In this document: positions 55,401 through 63,219 of the stretch, piece after piece
How the letters are laid out: the number at the start of each line of letters is the position of its first letter
Numbering within the stretch: the first letter of the stretch is position 1
NCBI GenBank assembly: GCA_003612515.1
Contig: RAZB01000001.1
Span: forward strand, 1 to 64,000
DNA length: 64,000 bases
Direction: 5' to 3'
From: a bacterium D16-34
Lineage (GTDB): Bacteria; Actinomycetota; Coriobacteriia; Coriobacteriales; Eggerthellaceae
The notes under the pieces: generated by a model
Database searches by the model: none
What the model was told of the DNA's origin: nothing
Seen by the model: the letters and a program-made list of their open reading frames with translations, nothing else
Position numbers and translations under genes: made by a program

Positions 55401-55795
55401 TTCGCGCGCTCAAGAGCAGCAGCGCTCAGTGCGTAGCCCTCTTCAAAACGCAAAGGGATAAAAGGAGTTGCATGTGCGCCCAAAGCACGCAGGCCACGCG
55501 TAAGTACCGTGGTGGCAGAGATACCATCGAGGTCAAAGTCGCCGAATACTAAAATGCGATCTTTGCGTTTTATGGCTGCCTCTAAAGCATCAGCAACCTC
55601 GGTCATGCCGGGAATGTCATTGGGATTAAGCCAATCGCGCTCAAGTGAGGGATTAAGCAGCTTATAAGCCTGCTCATCATCGGTGATACCCCGCGCTACG
55701 AGTGTTTCTGCCAAAAAATGAGGCAAACCCGTAGACGCCTGGAGGCGTTCGACCACAGCCGGGTCTGCGGCCTTAATGTTAAATTGGGCTGACAT
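52427..55795 (-). CDS. recJ: RecJ single-strand exonuclease fused to a RecQ-like DEAH helicase
   Basis: This 1122-residue protein joins two DNA-repair activities. The RecJ part (residues 1-~570) has FGDFDLDG at 84-91, the DHH motif ITDHHEP at 164-170, GEGWHEGVKGIVASRL from 352 and FGGHEAAVG at 411-419. The helicase part (from ~635) has Walker A ATGRGKS at 663-669, DEAH at 768-771, and motif VI QMSGRAGRDG at 945-954, the pattern of RecQ-like helicases. The RecQ-Zn-binding and HRDC domains are not obvious; a winged-helix-like region may follow. The enzymes normally act together on gapped DNA, so the fusion would link unwinding to 5' to 3' degradation. The ATG has AAGGA upstream. Confidence 0.93.
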   Translation of the reverse strand: MSAQFNIKAADPAVVERLQASTGLPHFLAETLVARGITDDEQAYKLLNPSLERDWLNPNDIPGMTEVADALEAAIKRKDRILVFGDFDLDGISATTVLTRGLRALGAHATPFIPLRFEEGYALSAAALERAKIYNPDFIVTVDCGIACKDEAQLVLDAGIKLAITDHHEPSELVPVGVPVADPKCDPTCPSAILAGVGVALKLVQLLGCRLGQPHLWLSYTDFATLGTVADLMPMRDENRALVADGIARINDNPRPCIAALLAVTGAGDKQITATNLSFSLIPRLNAAGRMGDAQLALDLLMCDDYEQATKLALELEAVNDQRRTIEAELSEIAKEQAAENYHGQRALVVAGEGWHEGVKGIVASRLVNNYGVPCLLFTIVGDQARGSGRSVGQVNLFKAVESASDLLTRFGGHEAAVGVTLPADKLGEFERRLCQYMDMLEERAFHPLIEIDACVALEELTLENVSQLEKLAPFGQEWLTPVYLARNVSLANSRAVGAEKNHFSCQLTDGSAQVSAIMFHCTDIEALMSTDSVVNAAFEVQIDEWRGRKSVKAMLQSLTPARSCAGLEACCDPNHLTFVADLYATSDVELCKDVEHRPEDVEAYEASLEQARQTWEQVAAKDPEGLKDALVKALIGDKQLHPAQRKILDKISQNKSVLGIMATGRGKSLTFQVSAALRALTTHKASLFVYPLRALIADQAFHLRCALSAFGISIEVITGESSPEERARIFASLAQGSCDILLTTPEFLAWHADEFAQSGAIDFVVVDEAHHIGMAKAGQRSAYARIGASLAKLGSPVTLALTATADDEVASAICRELPIDVAIYDEADRPNLQVDDRRGMRNRDDYLANLIASGEKTVIYVNSREGSVALARLLRKRVPQLAPLIGFYNAGLSRAERNRVEKLFRQDALSVLVATSAFGEGIDIPNIRHVVLYHLPFNEIEFNQMSGRAGRDGEEAIIHLLFGKDDGAINDKILSEMTPNHDCMAQVYRKLRSMQRDGDQEFFAIGNAELAQAASNELCVVTPQAAACGVAVFRELGLIETHTVYGSAGAVRSVHVIETTSKVELTDSVRYREGLSEHEIFCAFRDWVMRCNKEQLRMRLTRPILPEQNIDGLRGTDASRG

Positions 55796-55928
55796 GAAAA
55801 TTCCTTGCGTATGTGTTCGTTTTGCTTGCTAACATTGTCCCACATCCCGCCCGCTCTGTCATTGCCCTAAGGAGAAGGTGTTTTAAATCGGCAAAACCGC
55901 CGTACCCGCAACCTACGCTGCCCGCGCC

Positions 55929-56024
55929 CGTCCCGCGACCTGCGACAACCCGCGCCCGCCCGTCCCGCGACCTGCGACAACCCGCGCCCGCCCGTCCCGC
56001 GACCTGCGACAACCCGCGCCCGCC
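55929..56024. repeat. three perfect 32-bp GC-rich tandem repeats
   Basis: The unit starts CGTCCCGCGACCTGCGACAA and ends CCCGCGCCCGCC; copies run 55929-55960, 55961-55992 and 55993-56024 without any mismatch. A degenerate partial copy precedes them. The unit is almost entirely G and C, in contrast to the surrounding sequence. The 32-bp period is not a multiple of three, so it is not a protein repeat. Confidence 0.85.
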
Positions 56025-56081
56025 ACCAGGGCATCGGCGTGAACCTTGGGTACCCGATTAAAAACTGACGAGTTCTTGGTA

Positions 56082-56212
56082 GGTTTTGGCTGGAAAAGTG
56101 CCCTCGTCGGTGATTTCAACAGCAAATTGGTTTAAAAAGGCCTCTCGTCGGGGATTTCGGCTCCGAAAACACGCGAATTTCCCCGACGAGAGGCCTTTTC
56201 CTGCCAAAACTC
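56082..56212. repeat. palindromic repeat element with three related copies
   Basis: A ~35-base motif GTTTTGGC(T/A)GGAAAAG...CTCGTCGG.GA occurs forward at about 56083-56117 and reversed at about 56177-56211 with roughly five mismatches. A shorter forward copy at 56135-56154 pairs perfectly over 20 bases with the reversed copy (56180-56199). The loop between them holds another small hairpin (TTTCGG-CT-CCGAAA at 56155-56168). Confidence 0.75.
56134..56199 (-). terminator. strong hairpin, possible terminator of the UvrA-like gene
   Basis: The perfect 20-bp stem AAAAGGCCTCTCGTCGGGGA/TCCCCGACGAGAGGCCTTTT lies about 57 bp past the stop codon at 56257 on the minus strand and is followed by TTTTTAAA. 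Its 25-base loop contains another short hairpin. It is far longer than the other terminators in the window, so it may also be part of a repeat element. Confidence 0.55.
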
Positions 56213-56256
56213 GTAAAAAACTGCATTGGTTGTCCGGCGAGGGTTCGCCAAGCGCT

Positions 56257-58854
56257 TTACAGGTTCTCCGCGATATAGCGACCAGTCTTGCTCTCGGGAC
56301 ATGCCGCTACACGCTCGGGCGTACCTGCGCAAACGACCGCACCACCCATGTCGCCACCGCCTGGTCCCATGTCGATAATGTAGTCAGCGTTCACCATGAC
56401 GTCGGTATCGTGCTCGATCACCACCACGGTGGCACCGCGCTGGACGAGCCCCTCCAAGACACCGAGCAATACCTCAACATCAAGCGGATGCAAACCAACC
56501 GTTGGCTCGTCAAACACAAACAGCGCATCAGTTTGTGAGCGCTTCATCTCACTCGCCAACTTAAGCCGCTGCGCCTCACCACCTGACAAAGCGGTTGTGG
56601 CCTCACCAAGCGTTAAATATCCCAGCCCAAGATCATGCAGCGTTTGCAGTTTTCCCACAACACTTGGCAAGCCCTCTATGCACGATATTGCCTGGTCAAT
56701 CGTAAGCGACAGCATTTCTGGCAGCGAGAGCGTATCAACTTTCACCCACGTATCTTCACTTGCACTACCCAAAGCTTCCTCGCGCAACACCTGCTCATGA
56801 TTGCGACGAATAGTTATTGGGCGAACGCTTCGCTGGATGCTATACGCGCGCGGTGCATATCGGCTCCCCTGACACGTAGGACAGACAACATCCACATCAG
56901 GCAAAAACTGCACATCGAGCGAAACCGTGCCTGTTCCATCACATTCGGGACATCGAAGCGAGCCGGTGTTGTACGAAAAGTCGCCTGCCTTAAGGTGGCA
57001 CGCTTTGGCCTCAGGAAGAGCAGCATATGCTTTGCGAAGTCCGTCCAGCACACCCGCATAAGTTGCAACCGTAGAGCGAACATTCGCGCCTATTGGCGTA
57101 GCGTCAATAAGGTTCACACGCTTAATTTGAGGCGCCTCGCATGCAAATACATGCTTCGGCAAAGCTGCACCCGCAAGATGAGCCTGCAGCGCAGGCACCA
57201 AACTCTCAAGCACAAGCGTAGTTTTACCTGAGCCCGAAACACCTGTCACAACGCTCAAACGTCCTTGAGGAATATGCACCTCAAGCGGTTTAACCGTATG
57301 AAGCTTATCCGTATGCAAATAGATATCCCCCAGCAAAAACATCGTGCGCTCGTCCACGCGATCTCGCACATAAACCTTATGCTTCCCTGAGAGAAATGCG
57401 CCAATTCGTGAGTTGGGATTGTGCTCGATTTGTTCAATGCTACCCTGCGCAATAACACGTCCGCCATCAGCACCAGAGGCCGGTCCTATCTCTATGAGCG
57501 TGTCGGCTTGCTTGAGCACTTGCACATCATGGTCAACCATCACAACCGAATTTCCATCTGCGAGCAGGTCGTCCATGACACCCAATAACCCTTCGACATT
57601 GAGCGGGTGCAAACCGATGGAAGGCTCATCAAGCACATACAAAACCCCTGTTGTACGCGAACGAACCGCACGAGCTAGAGCAACGCGCTGGCGCTCGCCG
57701 GTTGAGAGCGTAGCAGACGCCCTATCGAGCGAAAGATACGACAGTCCGAGCTGCATCAAGCGCTCCATAGGCTCTGCCATTTCGGCGACGATCGTTTTTG
57801 CCATTGCACGCAAATCGGAATCCGCACACGTAGCAGGCAGCTGCTCAACCCAATGCTTTAACTCCGCAAGCGTCTTTTCACTTGCTTGCGCCAAGTTGAT
57901 ACCACACAACTGCGGCGCCAATGCCGCCTCAGACAAGCGCGTGCCGTGACATTGCGGGCACGTTTGCTCGCTCAAAAACTTATTAACGCGCGCCAGACCC
58001 TTCTCGTCTTTTACCTTCGCAAGCGCATTTTCCACAGTATGAACCGCGCTATAGTAGGTAAAATCCAGTTCAGCGGCGGTGCCACCGTTTTTCGGAGTAT
58101 ACAAAATGTGCTTTTTTACCGCAGGACCGTGAAGCACGATTTCTTTCTCTTGATCCGTAAGATCTCGGTAGGGCACATCGGTCCGCACGCCCATTTCGTG
58201 TGCCACCTGCACCATAAGCGACCACATCAGCTGTCGCCATGGTGCAACCGCACCCTCTTCAAGCGTCAAAGATTCATCCAGAATAAGCGTAGACTCATCA
58301 ACTTGGCGAACAACGCCTGTTCCATGACAAAATTGGCAAGCACCAGCCGAATTAAACGACAAGTCCTCAGCGCTTGGCGCGAAAAACTGCACGCCACATA
58401 CCGGGCACGTGAGCGGAAGATCGCGCGCAACATTGATGCTCGGATCTACCATGTGTCCGTTAGGGCAACGATGCGAAGCTAAGCGCGAAAACATCAAGCG
58501 CACGTAGTTGAGCAACTCCGTTGAAGTGCCAAATGTCGAATGCACGCCCGGAACACTTGGACGCTGACGAAGCGCCAGCGCGGCAGGCACATGCAAAACT
58601 TCATCAACATCTGCCCTGCTCGTTTGCGAAATACGCCGACGCGTGTAAGTTGAAAGCGCCTCTAAATAGCGCCGAGAACCCTCAGCGTAGAGCACACCGA
58701 GCGCAAGCGAACTTTTCCCAGATCCCGAAACACCCGCAATGCCCACTAATTCGTGCAGCGGAATATCCACGTCGATGTTTTTGAGGTTGTGAACGCGCGC
58801 GCCACGCACCTCAATGGCGCGCGGCGCACAGTACTTATTTTCTTGAAACTCCAT
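56257..58854 (-). CDS. UvrA2-like excinuclease ABC ATPase lacking the UvrB-binding domain
   Basis: This 865-residue protein is a UvrA paralogue with two ABC modules and zinc-finger regions. The first Walker A is GVSGSGKSSLALGVLYAEGSRRY, the first signature LSTGERQRVALARAV with DEPSIGLHPLN; the second Walker A is GVSGSGKTTLVLESL, the second signature LSGGEAQRLKLASEM with DEPTVGLHPLD. Zinc-type CxxC pairs are in CPVCGVQFF...CQFCHGTG and CPECDGTG...CPTCQGSRY. Between HRCPNGH and LSFNSAGAC there are only about 35 residues, so the UvrB-interaction domain of canonical UvrA is missing. Such UvrA2 proteins are linked to DNA-damage or antibiotic tolerance. Its start overlaps the pfp stop as TAATG. Confidence 0.88.
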   Translation of the reverse strand: MEFQENKYCAPRAIEVRGARVHNLKNIDVDIPLHELVGIAGVSGSGKSSLALGVLYAEGSRRYLEALSTYTRRRISQTSRADVDEVLHVPAALALRQRPSVPGVHSTFGTSTELLNYVRLMFSRLASHRCPNGHMVDPSINVARDLPLTCPVCGVQFFAPSAEDLSFNSAGACQFCHGTGVVRQVDESTLILDESLTLEEGAVAPWRQLMWSLMVQVAHEMGVRTDVPYRDLTDQEKEIVLHGPAVKKHILYTPKNGGTAAELDFTYYSAVHTVENALAKVKDEKGLARVNKFLSEQTCPQCHGTRLSEAALAPQLCGINLAQASEKTLAELKHWVEQLPATCADSDLRAMAKTIVAEMAEPMERLMQLGLSYLSLDRASATLSTGERQRVALARAVRSRTTGVLYVLDEPSIGLHPLNVEGLLGVMDDLLADGNSVVMVDHDVQVLKQADTLIEIGPASGADGGRVIAQGSIEQIEHNPNSRIGAFLSGKHKVYVRDRVDERTMFLLGDIYLHTDKLHTVKPLEVHIPQGRLSVVTGVSGSGKTTLVLESLVPALQAHLAGAALPKHVFACEAPQIKRVNLIDATPIGANVRSTVATYAGVLDGLRKAYAALPEAKACHLKAGDFSYNTGSLRCPECDGTGTVSLDVQFLPDVDVVCPTCQGSRYAPRAYSIQRSVRPITIRRNHEQVLREEALGSASEDTWVKVDTLSLPEMLSLTIDQAISCIEGLPSVVGKLQTLHDLGLGYLTLGEATTALSGGEAQRLKLASEMKRSQTDALFVFDEPTVGLHPLDVEVLLGVLEGLVQRGATVVVIEHDTDVMVNADYIIDMGPGGGDMGGAVVCAGTPERVAACPESKTGRYIAENL

Positions 58855-60068
58855 TAGCGTTTGTTAAATGGCACAATCGTTGCTGGGAATCCGTTTTCGT
58901 ACAAAAGCTTCGGCTCGCCAACAATGAGCGGCTTGAAGTAATCGAGCGCTTCTTGCGTAATACCTTGATAATCAGGCAAAATCCACTCTTTCGGGAACGG
59001 CTTGACGAAGTTGGCGAACTCTTTAGCAGGTCCTGCGAAGAAATCAGCTTCGTACAAGCCAGCCTGTTTTGCACGCTCGTTGCGTTTAATGCCAACCACT
59101 TGACCGGTAAACGCGGGGTCAGCGCTGCGCATATGCGCACTCATGCCTAAGTCGTAAGCCTCTTGCACGTCTACCGCCGACTGCGTAAAGTTGCTCGAAC
59201 GCGCAAGGCGAGACAAATCTTGAACCACACCACGCGGAGCTATGCCTGCATCCAAAACCATCTGGCGAATGCACTGCGCAGCTCCACCCAACACAGCATG
59301 GGCAAAACCATCATTTGCAGAATCTCCCGCAGAAACATAACTTCCATCCGCATAATGAATGCCCTCTGAAACAACGATATAGCATTCGCCCGTTTCATCC
59401 ATCTTGCGCTTTACCTGCGCTAAGAAGGCATCCTTGTCAAAATCTACCTCGGGCAACACGAGCAGATCAACGTTGCCAGACAAACAGCAACTTGCCGCCA
59501 GCCAACCCGCGTCACGACCCATCGTCTCTAAGACAAATATCTCGGGACGCGTATAGGCGTCATAATCAAGGCGCGTCGCGCGCGTTACCAAGTTCGCCAA
59601 CTTTGCGGCGCTTGGAAATCCCGGACAATGGTCGACCGGAACAAGATCGTTATCAACCGTCTTCGGGATACCAATAAATCGCTTGCCAGGCGCATTTTCT
59701 ACCGCCCACTCAGAAAGGGCATCCACCGTATCCATTGAGTCGTTTCCGCCAATGTAGAACATGGTGGAAATGTCATGCTTGTCCATGACCTCCATTAAGC
59801 GCACAAAATCGGCATCGTTTCCACGCTTGAGTTTATAGCGACACGTTCCAAGTGCTGACGATGGCGTTTGTTTTAGAATGCGAATTTCGCGCTCAGGTAA
59901 ATCAGTAAGATCATACAGATCATCATTGAGTACGCCTTCTATGCCATGCAATCCACCAAACACTTTTTCGTAGAGCGGATTGAGTTGATTAGCTCGCACA
60001 ACACCCGCAAGTGAGTCATTGATAACAGCAGTAGGTCCTCCTGATTGGGCCACCAGACAATTACTCAT
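58854..60068 (-). CDS. pfp: 6-phosphofructokinase, PPi-dependent type
   Basis: This 404-residue enzyme phosphorylates fructose 6-phosphate. The phosphate-donor loop is GGNDSMDT: the second position after the glycines carries Asp where ATP enzymes have Gly, which favours pyrophosphate as donor, though the usual GGDDS is changed to GGNDS. Also visible are SNCLVAQSGGPTAVINDSLAG, GIPKTVDNDL and VETMGRDAGWLAA. The start at 60068 has AAGGAGG nine bases upstream; a longer frame is unsupported. It overlaps the UvrA-like gene, an unusual pairing. Confidence 0.88.
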   Translation of the reverse strand: MSNCLVAQSGGPTAVINDSLAGVVRANQLNPLYEKVFGGLHGIEGVLNDDLYDLTDLPEREIRILKQTPSSALGTCRYKLKRGNDADFVRLMEVMDKHDISTMFYIGGNDSMDTVDALSEWAVENAPGKRFIGIPKTVDNDLVPVDHCPGFPSAAKLANLVTRATRLDYDAYTRPEIFVLETMGRDAGWLAASCCLSGNVDLLVLPEVDFDKDAFLAQVKRKMDETGECYIVVSEGIHYADGSYVSAGDSANDGFAHAVLGGAAQCIRQMVLDAGIAPRGVVQDLSRLARSSNFTQSAVDVQEAYDLGMSAHMRSADPAFTGQVVGIKRNERAKQAGLYEADFFAGPAKEFANFVKPFPKEWILPDYQGITQEALDYFKPLIVGEPKLLYENGFPATIVPFNKR

Positions 60069-60214
60069 ATGGCTATGCCTCCTTCCATAGTGGGCTTCAG
60101 GTTGCCTGTAAGTAAGTATCCGCAATTTGGCGAAGACACCAACACACAATGCGTAATTGTCACAAAACCCTAACCATCACGGAAACACTTAGTGAAACAG
60201 TGCTTTTCCGCAGC

Positions 60215-60718
60215 CTATGCGCTCATCGAAATGAAACGATACGGAATTTCGCGTTCGTCATAAATGGACAAAATGGCATCAAGAGGAACATGGAGCGTTG
60301 CGGTGTTGTCATTAGGATGAACGCCCAATCCACTATAGCTTCGCAAGTCTTCATCGAAAACGACTTGCACGATCCCTTCGGGATCATTCAGCGCTCCAAA
60401 TGGCGTTACTGCTCCTGCGATAACTCCCAAGTATTTCGCCAAATCGTCCTCAGACGCAAAGCGCAACGGGCGTGCCTCAAGAGATGCGCGCAGCTCTTTA
60501 ATATTTGCAGGCTTATCTTCCGGCATGACAACAAGGTAATAGTTGCGTTTTTTATCGTCGCGCAAAAACAGGTTCTTCACAACCTCGTTTGCAAACGGCA
60601 GCGCCAACGCATCCATACCCTCCATGGTAAATACCGCCTCATGCTCCACGATATCAAAGTCAACCCCGCGTTGTTTGAGCAGTTCGACAACCTCTTGTTT
60701 TCTCATCATCTCAGCCAT
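60215..60718 (-). CDS. YbaK/ProX-type aminoacyl-tRNA deacylase
   Basis: This 167-residue protein belongs to the YbaK/ProX family of trans-editing enzymes that hydrolyse mischarged tRNA, often Ala-tRNA-Pro. Marks are DIVEHEAVFTMEGMDAL, VKNLFLRDDKKRNYYLVVMP (with the catalytic Lys region) and GAVTPFGALNDPEG. It has no synthetase domain. The ATG has a weak ribosome-binding site. It lies upstream of pfp on the same strand with about 145 bp between. Confidence 0.9.
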   Translation of the reverse strand: MAEMMRKQEVVELLKQRGVDFDIVEHEAVFTMEGMDALALPFANEVVKNLFLRDDKKRNYYLVVMPEDKPANIKELRASLEARPLRFASEDDLAKYLGVIAGAVTPFGALNDPEGIVQVVFDEDLRSYSGLGVHPNDNTATLHVPLDAILSIYDEREIPYRFISMSA

Positions 60719-60761
60719 CTGGTATACCTCCCACCGTCTCTTTTCAATCCTTGTCGGTTTC

Positions 60762-62612
60762 TTATTCTCCCAGTATCTCCGCCGCCTCTAACCAGGCTTG
60801 TTCAAGCTCATCAATCTCTGCTTGATATGACTCAATTTGTTTTTGCAGCTCACTGAGCGCCGCAAAATCCGTCGGATCCGCCGCATTCATTTCAGCTTGA
60901 GCAGCCTCAACCTTCTTTTGCAACGTGCCCATCTTGCGCTCATTTGATTCCATGAGTTTACGAAGCTTGCGAATTTCTCCGCCGGAGAGCTTCGCTTTCT
61001 GGTCGGCAGTTTCACCTTCCGATTGCTTTGCACCTGACGCATCTTGGGTACGCTGGACTGCCTTATCCGCCCGCGAAAACGCTCCTCTTTGCCCATCAGC
61101 CTCAGCACTCAGTTCAAGATACTCTGCAACACCACCGGGAAGATGGCGAAGCTTGCCATCGATCAGCGCGAACTGATGATCAGTTACACGCTCCATCAGA
61201 TACCTATCATGGGTCACCAAAAGCAGCGTTCCGGGCCAAAAATCAAGCAAGTCCTCAACCGCGGCAAGCATGTCGGTATCCAAATCGTTGCCAGGCTCGT
61301 CTAGCACGAGCACATTTGGTTCGTCCAACAAAATGAGCATCAAAGCCAAACGGCGCTTTTGACCACCAGACAAATCACACACCGGCTCATTTAAGTCGGC
61401 ATTCGAAAACCCCAGCCGCTCAAGCAGCTGCCCGGGAGTCATCTCCTTACCATCGAGCATAGTGCGGCGAGAATACCTGCCAATGACCTGGCGAACTCTG
61501 TCGTCGCCAAACTTCGCTAAGTCATCCAAGTGCTGCGAAAGCACCGCAAAACGCACGGTTTTGCCAATCTTAACCACGCCACTCGTTGGCTCAAGCGCGC
61601 CTTCAATAACGCGCAACAGCGTAGTTTTGCCCACACCGTTTGTGCCAACAATGCCATATCTATCTCCCGGACCGATTATCCAATCCACATCATCAAGCAC
61701 ACTTTTTGTGCCATCTTTTGTCGGAAACGAAACGCTTACCCCTTCAAGCTCGACAACCTGCTTACCGAGCCGCGCCATGGCCATGCGCTTGAGTTCAAGT
61801 TCATTGCGAAGGGGTGGCACATCAGCAATAAGCGCCTGAGCAGCGGCAACATGAAACTTCGGCTTCGTTGTTCGCGCACGTGCTCCGCGAGAAAGCCACG
61901 CTAACTCTCGGCGAAGCGCATTTTGGCGTTTTTGCTCAGCAAGCGCAGCTAACCGATCGCGCTCAACACGAGCCATAATATAGGCCGAAAAGCCGCCCTC
62001 AAATGGTTCCACCTGACCATCGTGAACTTCCCACATGCTCGTACAAACTTCGTCCAAAAACCAACGATCGTGAGTAACCACCAAAAGAGCGCCTGCGCCC
62101 TCACGCCATCGATTTTTCAAATGCCCAGCTAACCAGGTAATAGCACGAACATCCAAATGGTTGGTAGGCTCGTCAAGAGCCAAGATATCCCAATCGCCTA
62201 TAAGCAATCTTGCCAGGTCTACCCGTCTGCGCTGACCACCAGAAAGCGTTCCAACCTCTGCATTCCAATCAACATCAGACAAAAGTCCAGAAATTATATC
62301 GCGAATACGAGCGTCGCCCGCCCATTCGTACTCAGCCCTATCGCCCACAACCGCACGACTTACGCTATCACTTTCGCGCAGATCATCGGTTTGACCTAAA
62401 ACGCCAACGCGGACAACACCATTTTTCAATACTCGACCACAATCAGGCTCAAGCGAGCCAGAAAGCAAACGCAACAGCGTGGATTTACCGTCGCCGTTGC
62501 GTCCAACAATACCAATACGATCGCCTTCGTTTACGCCAAGAGATACGCTTTCAAAAACCTTCTTAGTTGGGAAATCTACGCCAACTTTTTCACATCCAAG
62601 CAAAAATGCCAT
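60762..62612 (-). CDS. uup: ABC-F family ATPase (Uup-like)
   Basis: This 616-residue protein has two ABC ATPase modules and no membrane part, the ABC-F layout. Walker A motifs are GRNGDGKST and GTNGVGKTT; signatures are LSGGQRRRVDLARLL and LSGGQKRRLALMLIL; Walker B regions ILALDEPTNHLD and VLVLDEPGNDLD. The C-terminal ~90 residues form a basic coiled coil (SGGEIRKLRKLMESNERKMG) like that of Uup, which binds DNA. Members act on ribosomes, sometimes giving antibiotic resistance. The substrate is not readable. Confidence 0.93.
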   Translation of the reverse strand: MAFLLGCEKVGVDFPTKKVFESVSLGVNEGDRIGIVGRNGDGKSTLLRLLSGSLEPDCGRVLKNGVVRVGVLGQTDDLRESDSVSRAVVGDRAEYEWAGDARIRDIISGLLSDVDWNAEVGTLSGGQRRRVDLARLLIGDWDILALDEPTNHLDVRAITWLAGHLKNRWREGAGALLVVTHDRWFLDEVCTSMWEVHDGQVEPFEGGFSAYIMARVERDRLAALAEQKRQNALRRELAWLSRGARARTTKPKFHVAAAQALIADVPPLRNELELKRMAMARLGKQVVELEGVSVSFPTKDGTKSVLDDVDWIIGPGDRYGIVGTNGVGKTTLLRVIEGALEPTSGVVKIGKTVRFAVLSQHLDDLAKFGDDRVRQVIGRYSRRTMLDGKEMTPGQLLERLGFSNADLNEPVCDLSGGQKRRLALMLILLDEPNVLVLDEPGNDLDTDMLAAVEDLLDFWPGTLLLVTHDRYLMERVTDHQFALIDGKLRHLPGGVAEYLELSAEADGQRGAFSRADKAVQRTQDASGAKQSEGETADQKAKLSGGEIRKLRKLMESNERKMGTLQKKVEAAQAEMNAADPTDFAALSELQKQIESYQAEIDELEQAWLEAAEILGE

Positions 62613-62652
62613 GACAGCCTTTCCTTAAACCTTCAAGCTGAGCGTATATTAA

Positions 62653-63216
62653 CTAATTAAACGTTTGCTGCGTTTTTTCAAGTCCGTCCGCAATAAGGGA
62701 TAACGCAGCTTGAGCACCACGATCGGTGGCATATTTGAAATCTTCTAGTCCCTCTTTGCGTGGTCGAGACAATACCCAATCTACCACCGGCATTCTTCCG
62801 GGTGGCCTGCCAATACCAACACGAACGCGATACCAGTCCCGGTTGCCCAGCTTGTCGCAAATGGAGCGCAAGCCGTTGTGGCCAGCATGTCCTCCACCAA
62901 ATTTTACGCGAACTGCATCAGGGGCAATATCAAGCTCATCATGAATGACGATCAGATGATCCGGATCAATTCCATAAGCGTTCATGAGCTGTTTTACCGG
63001 ACCGCCCGATGTGTTCATATAGCTTTGCGGTTTGGCTAAAACCACATCTTCGTCTTTGTAGACACCCTTTGCGCTCAGTGCGCCACATTCGGTTTTCCAA
63101 TAACGCGCGCCCACTGCATCAGCAATAAGATCGAGCGTATCGAATCCGGCATTGTGGCGCGTGTGCTCATACTCGTTTCCGGGATTGCCCAAACCAACCA
63201 CTAAATACATGAACAA
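62653..63216 (-). CDS. pth: peptidyl-tRNA hydrolase
   Basis: This 187-residue enzyme releases tRNA from peptidyl-tRNA that has fallen off the ribosome. Family marks are GLGNPGNEYEHTRHNAGFDTLD with the catalytic His, LAKPQSYMNTSGGPV, VIHDELDIAPDAVRVKFGGGHAGHNGLRSI (in parts: HDELDIAPDAVRVKFGGG) and VGIGRPPGRM. It starts 3 bp after the prs stop, an order found in many Gram-positive genomes. Confidence 0.96.
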   Translation of the reverse strand: MFMYLVVGLGNPGNEYEHTRHNAGFDTLDLIADAVGARYWKTECGALSAKGVYKDEDVVLAKPQSYMNTSGGPVKQLMNAYGIDPDHLIVIHDELDIAPDAVRVKFGGGHAGHNGLRSICDKLGNRDWYRVRVGIGRPPGRMPVVDWVLSRPRKEGLEDFKYATDRGAQAALSLIADGLEKTQQTFN

Positions 63217-63219
63217 CCT

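Larger units (their letters stand above)
55796..56256. other. repeat-rich intergenic region between recJ and the UvrA-like gene
   Basis: This 461-bp region has no supported coding sequence. It holds three perfect 32-bp GC-rich tandem copies (55929-56024) and a larger palindromic element (56082-56212). The open frames over it are Pro/Arg-rich and follow the repeat in a way that is explained by base composition alone. Confidence 0.6.

Noticed and set aside
55929-56024. CRISPR array
   Set aside because: The copies are directly adjacent with no spacers, and no cas genes are near.
55779-56061. Pro/Arg-rich open frames over the 32-bp repeats on both strands
   Set aside because: They exist because the repeat is GC-rich and lacks stops; there is no ribosome-binding site or family match, and the 32-bp period breaks frame.
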